This document shows, one piece after another, positions 17,607 through 28,500 of a stretch of 36,180 bases of DNA. The notes under the pieces are model-generated. The model made no database searches. It saw nothing but the letters and a program-made list of their open reading frames with translations, and was not told where the DNA came from. The stretch's first letter is position 1, and each line of letters starts with the position of its first letter. A program made the translations under genes and the position numbers. This DNA comes from a virus, in the IMG/VR virus record IMGVR_UViG_3300030328_003112, positions 1-36,180 of that record. One strand, 5' to 3'.

Positions 17607-19535
17607 ATGGGAACATATAGACAACCTGGTATTTACGTTCATAAAGGATATGAGCAGTTTAACAAAGCAATGGCTGAAGGTAATAAAAACTTTCTTGCTA
17701 CATATGCGGCAGCACAAAAACAAAAAACTGCAAACAAAAAAGCAAACGAAAAGTTATTAAGGGATGCTAAGAAAGATTATGATAAATGGGGTGATATTGT
17801 TTTAGATGCTAAAAAGTTTGCCACAGATCAAGGAGTTACTTTTGATAAAGATCTTCAAGCAATGATTGATGGTTGGGGACAAGAGTTTTATGATTTACTA
17901 GGGGTTAATACTAAAGAAGCTCAAGATAGAATAACCCAGCTAAAAGGATACCCTGATCAAATTGCTCGTATGCTAGCGTCAGGTCAAGAAATTAGTAAAG
18001 AATATGAAAACTCTTTTAATATTCCCAGTGGGAAAGGAAGCGTAGATAAAGCAAGAACTTCTCAAGATCATTTAGCTTTTGGGGCAAATATATTTCATAA
18101 TGGAGGAAATTATATTACGCCTTATGAAGAAGAAGATGCAAATGGTAATAAAACCGGAAACATTTTAGCTCATTATAGTAAACCGGCAGTTATAAACAAT
18201 GGAGTTGTTGAAGAACCTGCACGTGAATTTTATTTAGATACAGATGCTTTATACTCTCAACTTACTGACGAAAAATCTCCATTTAGGTTTATATATACTA
18301 AAGGAGATTTAAAAGAAACGTTTAATCCTATGATGGATTTAGCCAAAGGGGAAACTAAAGTAAATGATCAAGGTAAACAAGTTAAAGGAGATAGATGGTA
18401 TGGAAATGCTGCTAAAGAAACTGAAGTTATATCATATGAAGCAGTTGATGTTAACGACCCTAATTATGACCCTACGAGACCTTACAAAGAAATTGTAACA
18501 GTTACCACTGGATATCAAAATGATCAAAACATGGGTGCTTTAAGACACTCTTTAGAAACTGTTAATTTAAATAGTTTGATGGCAACAGGAGAAGCCAGTT
18601 GGATGTTTGATGATGTTATTTCTTGGGCAAGAGAAAAATATGCTACTGATCCTGCTTTCAGTGAAGGGGGAATGGATCAAGACGAAACTACGGTTGATGA
18701 TAATTTATTTACTGCAGATAGTAATGGTGACTTAGTTCAAATCCCATGGATATCCGATCCTACTTCGCCTACATCTGCATATGCCGGAACAAGTTCTGAT
18801 TATAAAAAAGTCTCTGAAGTACAACATGCTATATTTAATAAATATGCTAAAGAGTGGATGATGGATCCGGAAAATGGGTTAGTTCCTGAGGACGTGTCAA
18901 GAATTAAAAAAGAAAAATATATTACAGAAAAAGATTACAACAAGAAATCTGTTGGTCGTAGTGGTGGTAGAGGTGGTTACACTCCTACTATAAAGGCTCA
19001 AATTGCTTATGGTAATAAACCTAAACCAGAGTTAAAAGATGACAGATATACAGGTAAATCTCTCACTCCTTATCAATATGATATAGCAAAAGCTGAAGAT
19101 ATAGTTTTCACTATTATACCTGGTAAACAAGGTAAGGATGGTATTGATTTTAATGCTCCTAATAGTGTAGATAAAGTGAGAGACAATTTAGTTGCGCAAT
19201 TAAACGATTCGCACATGGTTGGAGGAAATTATAAAAAGAATAGGGTAAAATATCCTAAGTTTCTTACTCCTGCTAACGCGGTTAAAGAATTGGAAAAGAA
19301 AAAGAAAATTATAGTTAAAGCTGGTGGAGATACAAGCGCTATTGACGCGGCTATTAAGAAGTATTCAACTTTAGGAAATAATCAATACGTTAAAAGTGGT
19401 GGTGGTAAACTAACAGTTGAAACCATTACTGATAGTGATACTGATAGTATATTTGCTTTTGTTAAAAACAAGTTACATGAATATAATGGGTTATACGATG
19501 CGACCCAGTCTTTTGAAAGTAAATTTAATAAATAA
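17607..19535 (+). CDS. Probable internal virion protein, T7 gp15-like position
   Basis: A 642-residue soluble protein. The N-terminal 130 residues are strongly helical and Lys/Ala-rich (YEQFNKAMAEGNKNF and what follows). The middle is mixed, with Asp-rich loops. A Gly/Arg/Ser-rich linker lies near residues 450-460 (GRSGGRGGY), and the last 80 residues are Lys-rich helices. There is no signal peptide, membrane segment or catalytic motif. It lies between the membrane-active small protein and the giant protein, 3 nt before the latter, so it is probably co-packaged as part of an internal core. I do not recognise a specific family. Confidence 0.6.
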   Translation: MGTYRQPGIYVHKGYEQFNKAMAEGNKNFLATYAAAQKQKTANKKANEKLLRDAKKDYDKWGDIVLDAKKFATDQGVTFDKDLQAMIDGWGQEFYDLLGVNTKEAQDRITQLKGYPDQIARMLASGQEISKEYENSFNIPSGKGSVDKARTSQDHLAFGANIFHNGGNYITPYEEEDANGNKTGNILAHYSKPAVINNGVVEEPAREFYLDTDALYSQLTDEKSPFRFIYTKGDLKETFNPMMDLAKGETKVNDQGKQVKGDRWYGNAAKETEVISYEAVDVNDPNYDPTRPYKEIVTVTTGYQNDQNMGALRHSLETVNLNSLMATGEASWMFDDVISWAREKYATDPAFSEGGMDQDETTVDDNLFTADSNGDLVQIPWISDPTSPTSAYAGTSSDYKKVSEVQHAIFNKYAKEWMMDPENGLVPEDVSRIKKEKYITEKDYNKKSVGRSGGRGGYTPTIKAQIAYGNKPKPELKDDRYTGKSLTPYQYDIAKAEDIVFTIIPGKQGKDGIDFNAPNSVDKVRDNLVAQLNDSHMVGGNYKKNRVKYPKFLTPANAVKELEKKKKIIVKAGGDTSAIDAAIKKYSTLGNNQYVKSGGGKLTVETITDSDTDSIFAFVKNKLHEYNGLYDATQSFESKFNK

Positions 19536-19538
19536 TAC

Positions 19539-22500
19539 ATGGTTGACAATCCAGGAGAATTTGATTTCGATATAGATCTCGAAGAAGAAGTAACTACAGA
19601 CGGTAAGGGAAATGAAAATACTAGTAATCCACCTAGTAGTAATGACGATGATTTATCTTTTGATATAGATCTGAACGCTACGTATTCTCAAGCCGATGGA
19701 GAAAATGATTCACTTGAAGAAAATGGAGATGATGATGATCCTAAAAAAGACTTGAGTACTGACGATAAGTATAAGTTAAAAAAGATTATTGAAAAAGTTA
19801 CAGCTGGGTTTCAAGTTAAAGCTGATGAATTAGATTTACTAAGTAGAGGAGGATATCAATGGTTTATTCCTGAACGAAACCAAAATGGAAGAGTAACTAA
19901 TTGGAAACAAACCGTAGATGATATTGCAAAATATTTAAACGAAGTACAAAATAATTTTCCTTCTTGGAGTGAAGTAGAAGATGAATTAAACGCTGGAGGT
20001 GGAATTGTTTTTGGTAAAGACATGCAAAGGCTTGAACGACAAAGGTGGACTAAAACTCATGAAGCTCATTTACAGTCTATGGCTATTAACCCTGAGAATA
20101 ACCCAAGAATTTTCAACGGACAATTTGATCAGTTTGGTTTAAATCAAAATCAAGATCCAAATGATTGGGTTTATGTAGAGAGTGACATGGGAAAACGCAT
20201 GATTAATAAAAATGATAACATGTATTTTCCTCATCACAAACAATGGGCTGCTGAAGATGAATATTTTCAAACAGGGGAGATACCACAGGGTTGGGAAGGA
20301 GAGCAGGCAGTAGGTACACCTTGGGATCCAGCATATAGCGATGTAAATAAAGATAGTCACTATTGGAGCTCTACTGATCATAAGTATAAAATAAACCCTG
20401 AAGTAAAAGTAACTGAGTCTAAAGGATGGAATCCTAGTCAATTACCAATAGGAGATTTTGAAAAAGTAGTTAAAGCCGCAAATAGATTTAATCAGTCAAC
20501 TGATCTTTTTAAGGGATCTAGAAGTACCGTAGAAGGAGACGTGGAATACAACATGATACAGCGAAACGTTTCTCCTATTGTTTTTAAAGATGGTGTTATG
20601 ATAAGTAATATCCATAATCAAGATACTGAAGGTTATATGGGTAGATGGAGTAATCCAGTTCCAGCAGACGTTAAAACAGATCTATTTGATAGAAGCACGT
20701 GGCGTGACCAAAGAGAAGGCGGTAGCCAAGGTGTGATTTTAAGAGATGAAAGAAACCTATTGGACTACGAATTAATAAAAGAGATTTTACTTTCTGCGAG
20801 GCCATATGAAAAAATAGTTACTTTAGGATATAATAATTCAGCAGTTGAACAAGCGTTAAAAGAATGGGGATTTACTCACGCTGCAATGCGAGATTGGAGA
20901 CATAGTGCGGATGACAATTTGTTGTTTGTTTTTCCTTGGGGAACTAAAATGGAAGGCGGAGGTCTTACTAGTGTTGGAGAAAACAAAATGAATGAGTATA
21001 TAGGTCAATATATAAACTCTGCTCCTCAGTTTGAAAACGCTAGAAAGTTAATGGAAAAAGAAGCAGCCACTACTTTAGAGTATGATGACTTTACTAAGAA
21101 ATTAAACGCATTACCACCGGAATCAAAAATTACTTATCTAGAAGCTAAAGAAAAATTTGATATTACTAGCGTAATGAAACAGTATAATGTAAGTTATATT
21201 GAAGCTCAGGACATGATTAAAACTAATGAAACCTGGGGTTTAGGTATTTCATTAGCTGGCACTCCAGGTTTTACAGATATATTGTCTTTTCAAGAACTTT
21301 TAAACAAAGATCAAGAAACAAGACGTAAGATAAATGCTAGGCAAGTTCAATTTGATCATCTTACGCATGTGATGAAAGGTAATTTGCCAGACAACTGGGA
21401 TCAATGGCAAGCTGACGCGTTAATTAAAAATATAAAAAACGCACCTAGTAGTGAACATAGAGTTCAAGCTACTAGAGTTTATAAGCGTTGGTTAAATGAC
21501 AACTACGGTGGATACTTTACTGATAACATGGATTCAGGTGTAGCATCAGATAGGATTGATGATTTTAAAATGTTATTTGACCCTTCAACCAACAATTTTG
21601 TAAGCTATAAAACTGCTACTAAAGAGCAAAAAGCAGAATGGTTACCAGCAGAAGAATATATTAACACTTTAATGACTCAAGGAGTAATACCAACAAATAA
21701 AAATCAAATGTTGGAGTTGATGTTAGATAAAGAGTTTCAAATGGTAGCTATAGCCCAACAAATTTTTGGACAAGAGAGAGATGTTTTAAATCAAATGAGC
21801 GCTGGTACCGCTATTTTACAGGGAGCATTCACTGGTGAAGTACCAGATGAATTTAAACAAATTGAAATTATAGCCAAAAAAGGAGAATTAGTAAGAGATG
21901 GATACGAAAGAATCGAAGGAGTATATAATGTTCCTATAGTAAAAAGATGGAATACGTTGGTAAAGGAATTTACAATTCTATCGGAGGCGTATTACATGAA
22001 TTATGATCCTACAACTATTGAAAAAGAAGGATTTTTTGGAGGCGTTGCTGCGGGAACCTCTGCTATAGTAGGTTTTGATTACTCTTCTCAAATAGACGAA
22101 AGTAAAGCTGTAGCAAACGCGTTGCAAGAAATTGGTGTAGAGTTTACCCAACAAGAATTAGACGCTTTATATACTCCAACTGTAGCAAATAATATTGGAT
22201 ATGGTACACCAGGATTTATCATGATGGCTGGAGAATTTGCTTTAACTAGCTGGGCAACTGGAGGTTTAGGTTTATTAGGTATGAGTAACAAACTTGCTCG
22301 TGTACCATACATGCTTAGAAATATAGCGAAAGTAGATAAGTATGGTAAATTAGGTTTATCAGGATATAGTAAATTTGGTAAAGTATATACTGATTATATG
22401 GGAGCTACTATAAATAATATGGCTCAAATCTCTATTCGTAATGGTTGGACAAGTGCATTATATGATGCAGAACCTCTAAACCCAGCTTTTGGTTTCTTTG

Positions 22501-25500
22501 CTGCTCCTGGTGGTAAACTTATTGATGATTTTTCTAAATGGCAACTTAGTGGTAAGAGTGGTTTTTGGAACGACATGGCTATGCTTCAAAAAGAGCTGCC
22601 TGGAGCTAATTTGATAGGTGGCGCTGCTAATGTAGTAGCTAAAGGTGTTACTAGTACAGGTTTAATGACTGGTGGTGAAATGGCAGTGATAGGGTGGGAA
22701 ACAGCCACTGGTGATATTAGCGTAGAAGAAGCTCATGATAGAATGCATACTACATTAAACCCACAACATTTGTTTGAGGTGTTTTCTCAATGTTTGATTG
22801 TGTCAAACATGAATCCTATTAAACCAGTAAGAGAAATAAAAGAAAGAGCTGAAGCGGATATTAATATATTAACTAAAGGGAAATATCAAAGAAAACAATA
22901 TGCTAAAAAACTAAACACTGAGTATGATTACATCTTTGAAGAAGGTATTGGTTTAGATGAACAGCAAGCAAGAATAGAATTAGCCAAAAAGAAATTAATT
23001 GAGACCGAAGGCGGAATGGGTCTGGAAGCTTATAACAATATAAAAAGAGCAGCAGATAAATTAGGTATTGACTTTTTTGGTTTTAATAAAGCAGGAGGTT
23101 GGGAAAATTTTAATCTTGAAACTTTTAATAAAGTATGGAACCAAATTGTTACAGAAAAAGGAGCTAATAATATTACCAACGAACAGCATGCAGCTGCGAG
23201 ACAAATAAAAACAGCTTTAGAAATGGACATGGCTGGACCTATACGAAAGACAGCAGAAATTGACATGAATGCTAAAGAGTTAGAAACTCAAACCATGTTA
23301 GATGCTATGAAGTATGAGTTTGAAAACGAGTTAAATCCTGGTTTAAAGATGTTAGGTTGGGTGGATAATTTTGCAAAGAGAAGAGAAAAGAATTTAGGTT
23401 ATAGTGCAACAGACATCGAAGTTTTAGGGTCATTAACAAAAGCTCAATTAGAAATGATTTTGGGTGAAAACCCTACCATGACTAGAGTTAATATTTCTAT
23501 AGAAGGATCTAATATTCAACTTGCTAGAAAAATCGTAGCTCAAAGAAATAATAAAGGTTTTAAACCTGGAAGCACTTTAGGTAATAAATGGGTTGAAGCA
23601 GCTTGGGAACAAGCAGCACTAAGAAGAAAACAAAAAGATCTTAGTAAAGATAAAGGAGAAGATGGTGGTAATTTTAATGAAAATTTAGAAGCTTTTTATG
23701 AAGAAAGTATAGTAAAGAAACAAGCTGAGATGGATAAATTAGAAGCAGAGAATGATGTGCTTCTTGAAACTGAACGACAAAAAAATATAGAGTTATCTAG
23801 ACAAGAAGGTAATGTTGAAGCTTATGAAATGGGTACTAGCTTTTGGACTAGAATGGAACAATTAGATCAAATAGAAGGAATCATTGAAACCCATGCTAAT
23901 GCTACAGAAAAAGCAGCGTTAAACGTTTTAGATAACAAAATAAAACAAATTGAAAAAGAAAATCCTGCAGATGCTCAAAAACAAATTGATGAATTAAAAT
24001 TTCAAAAAGCTGAAATATTAAACAATCTTAAAGATTTAGATGTAAAAGGAATGAACTTAAATGTTGATGGTGTTCCTACTACAATCTTAAATGTAGAAGC
24101 CATGCGTAAGCTTAAGGATGTTAGTGCTAGTATACACGAAGGACTTCATCCTTATTTTAATAAAGTATTAAAAGGTAAAGACACTAACGCTTTTATTTCT
24201 GAATTTAAAAATCAACTATCTGAATACGAATACAACACTGTATTAGAGAAAGTGAAAAAACATCCTGACTTTAAAAATGGCCAAAACCCTAACACAATAG
24301 AATGGTTAAACCTATATGCAGATGCTTTGATAAAAGGGGAGTTAGGGTGGAATGGTGAAACCATGACAGGAATAGGAGATATTCTTGAGTCTAAAATCAG
24401 AAATGAATCAGCAGCTGAAAGCGCGGTGATAGAAACGCCGCAAGATGTTTATAATTTTCTTAGGAATGTAGTTCTTCCAAATGTAGAAGGAGGGAAAGTT
24501 ACAAAGCAAGTTCTTGAAGCTATGTCAACTGAAGTTACTTCTGAAAACGCGGGAAGTCCTGCGTTGTCTGCTAAGGAAACTAAAAGCTTAGAACAAGAGT
24601 TGGTTGATATGCAAGCTGCAAAACAAGCTTCTATTGATGGTTATTTAGAAGCTGTTAACAAAGAGAAAAAAGGAGAAATTTCTTTTGCAGAAGTAGAAGC
24701 TATTAAAGACAAACACAATACTTTAATGCAGCAGTTAAATCCCATGATTAAAAACATGGAAGCTAATTTGACTATATCTAAGAATAACGCTGAGAATATT
24801 GAAAAAATTAAATCAGGGCAAGATGTTGGAGATAGAGGTTATAAACAGCTTTTAGCAGATAATGAAGGTATTATTGGTCCTGTACTAAATAGATGGAAAC
24901 CCGGTACAAGTAAAGTATTAAAAGGAGATTGGGATGCAGAAGTATACGCAGAAGTAGCTAAGCTAGTAGATAAATATGATGCGTCTACTGGTGTACCTTT
25001 TGGAGCTTACTTAAGACAAAACCTAGCTCGAAGAGAAGGTAATATGTGGAATAGGCTACTTGAAAAAGATCACGATTTCTTTACTGAAGAACTTAATGAA
25101 GCTACACACATGGAATACACTTCTACTATGGGAGATATAGATATATCTACAAGATCAGAAGTAGTTAGACCTGGTGGTAATAAAATTGGACAGGTAATAT
25201 CAAAAGAACTTGGTGTTGATGCTACTAAATTATTAGAAGCAGATAGACTTATAAAAAGAACCTTATTAGAAATAGAACCTTCTAAATTAAATATTAAAAA
25301 TATTGGAGCTCATTTAGTTGAAGTTGATGGTAAACAAGTTAAGTTAAAAGATTATCTAGCTACACAATTAAAAGACGCGATGGGTGATAACCCAGCAGAG
25401 AGAAAAGCTTTCTTTGCTAAAAACTGGGACATGTTACAAGCGTGGCTACCTGAGTTTAACATGGCTATGACAGCTGATGGTAAGCCAATTACAGGTGATG

Positions 25501-28500
25501 CTACTGGTATTCCTAACTCAGTGCTTAAAATATTATACGAAGCGCAGGGTAGAGCAGATTTCGTTTCTACAGGAAAAGGTAAGGGTACAACAATTCAAAA
25601 GAAAACTCCTAAAACTTGGGATGAGGTTGTTGAGTCAATGAATGATAGAAATAGAAAAACATTTGAAGACGCGGTCGTGGCTTTTATAGGTAGTGAAATG
25701 GCTGTTCAAAGAATGAATGACTTATTATCAGACAAATCTATTGTAGAAGAAGTAGCTAGTAAAGATGCTAGTGTTGCTGAGACAATGGCTTTAGAATCTT
25801 ATGTAGCTAATTTAGCATTTCAAATCAATGCTGGTAAAGCTTCAGGTTTAATGAGTGCTGAGAAAGTTTCAATGGATAATCTTTCTCAAGAATTAATAGC
25901 GGCTAACCCTGAGTTTTTAAATACTCATAAAAGAATGGAAGTTGTGGGGTCTTATTTAAGAGCTAAAGCAAAAGGACCAGAAGCGTTAGAAAAATGGGAG
26001 AATGAAAATATTGATGCAGCTAACGCTATTCATTTAGGCATGCAAACTAAGGTTCAGCAAGAAGCGGAATATAAAGAAATTGTTAAGTCAGCTAATCAAT
26101 TTAAAGAGGTATTAAACAATGAATTTGCAGGTGATGGGGAAATAACCTTACCTAATGGAGAGACTCTTAGTTACAAAGAGATCAGGGAGGAAATTAAAAA
26201 GGTACAACCAAGTATAATAGGCGCTAAGAAAATAGATGGAGTTTCTTATAAAACGGTAAAAGAAGATTTATTAAATACTCAATTAGAAAATCTAAATGAT
26301 TTAAGAGCTTTCTTTCCTAAATGGTTAGCGGAAAAGCAAAGTAGCGTTATGGACGCTTGGCTGGGAGAGGGTTACTCAACTAGTGGTGGTGGTAGACATC
26401 AAGATTTAATTAATTATGAAACAGGAGGACCACTAACTGAAGGAACGTTGATGAATTTAGAGCATCGTACTAAAGATGGTCAAAACATTAACATTGATAA
26501 AATTCCTTTTTCTAGACAGAAGTACGGTATAGAAAACCAAGGAACTAATAAAGCTGCAAATGAAATTTGGAAAGGTTTAGAGGAGAAATGGGAGAAGTTA
26601 ATTCCTTTAGCTAAAAAGAAGAAAATGTTCGAGATCCAAGAGCGAATGTTTGCAGAAGGAGCTAGTGTAGAGCAAGTGCAAAAAGAACTTTCAAAAATTT
26701 TTACTAAAGAAGAAAATGTTTTAAGACAAGATATCTATGATGCTGTCCAAAAATCTAGAAAAGCTTGGTTAGATTCCTCTACTTCAAAAGAACAATACCT
26801 TAGTAGATTAAAAACATTGTGGCAAATTGGTGCAGCTAATACTAATTTAGAAAAAGGAGATAGACAATGGATGGCTAGTAATTGGCTTCAAATAGATCCT
26901 AATATAGATTTTTCTAGTGCTAGAGCTAAGCTAGAACATGGTTGGCCTCAAGTAGGCGCTAGTGGAAAGATGGGTAAAATTTGGACTGAATCAGCAGAAG
27001 CATTTGATCAACATTTAAAAGATAATAGAGAAAACTATCAAGGTGCTTATGGAATGGAAGGAAAAGGTGAAACCGGATTTTCAGGAGTAGATTTAAGAGG
27101 TAGTAAGACTAATATGTCAGGTTTATTAAATAGACTACAAGCTTACCACGAGAATCCTAATACTTTTTATAATGTTGAAACTGGTCAACAACTAGGTAAG
27201 TACATGATTGATAAAACTATTGCTGAGTATGTTGGAAAAGAAATAGGTCAAGAGATATCAGTTGAAGATTTATACAATCCAGTTGTGAGATCTGCTTTTA
27301 AAGAACTATCTAATGCGAAAACTAACGAAGCAAGAATAGTAGCTTTAACTAAAATAGAAAACGGTTTTAGAAATTTAGAGGCGAATAGAAAAACTAAAAA
27401 TGATATAGTAAAAGAAACTAATACTACAGTTGTTCCTGAAGTGTTTGATGTAAATACAAAAACAGAAGGAACTAAAAGCGAATTTGCAAAAAACTTATCA
27501 GCTGAATTAAAAAATTCTGATCTAACTAAAGAAGAAGTTATTGAAGTCAATCAAAATTTAATTAAGATGAATCATGCTTCTACAAATATTGTTAAGTCTG
27601 TTGAAAATAAAAAAGGTAGTGTATTTGACGGAGATGAAGTGTTGTGGATACACGATGTTAAAATTGGTTATACTTTGCCTAATGGTAAAACTGGATGGTT
27701 GAGTAACACTGAGTTTAACAAACAGCAGAAAAGATTAGAAAAAAAAGGAGCTACTTGGAATTTTGAAAATTTTAACAACTTAGAAGGTGCTACTGAAGGA
27801 CCTTTGCTAAATGAGTTTTTAAAACGTATTCAAGAAAATCCTGATCATGTCTTTATATCTACAGCTAGAGCAAATAACCCTCAGATTAGGGGAGAAATAG
27901 TTAAATATGTAAATAAAGCAGGAACAGCAAAATATGGTAAAGATTGGAAAGGTTTTAAAGAAGATTATTTAGACACAGTTGAAGGAACAATGGATCAAGG
28001 TGGAGAATCTTTAAAAGTAGTAAACAGTCTAGTAAATTTAAAAACTGGAAATAACGCTGCGGGTATTTCATTTAATGAAGTAGACTTTTTTGATGATAAT
28101 GCTCCTACTACTAAACACTGGGCTCATGCTCAACGTGAAATGAACCTTGGTGGAACTGTTTACACTGTTGTTCATAACTCCAGTAAAGGAAAAATGAGTG
28201 CTGAGGTTGCTAGAGAAAAAGGTATATTATTTGAATTGGGACCTGATAAAGCATTAAACTTAATGATACAAGATCAAGCTGGTATAAATGCAGATTATGT
28301 TTTTAGTAAAGTAAAAGCTCAATTAAGAGGTAAAAATAAAAGAAAATTTAAAATACTACCTGATAATGCTCAAGACTTTATAGGACTGTGTTACGCGTTT
28401 TGTGGAAAAGGAAAAAAAGGAGATGCTCAAATAGAGTTTATAAATGAAACTATTACCAAAGGAATTACTTTAGCTGAGGGAGTTATTGAAAAAGAATCTT

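Noticed and set aside
19563-19580. DFDID string at residues 9-13 of the giant protein, like the catalytic DFDID of crAss-like virion RNA polymerases.
   Set aside because: It lies in an acidic, low-complexity N-terminal tail and is repeated in similar form at both ends; no double-psi barrel context is visible.
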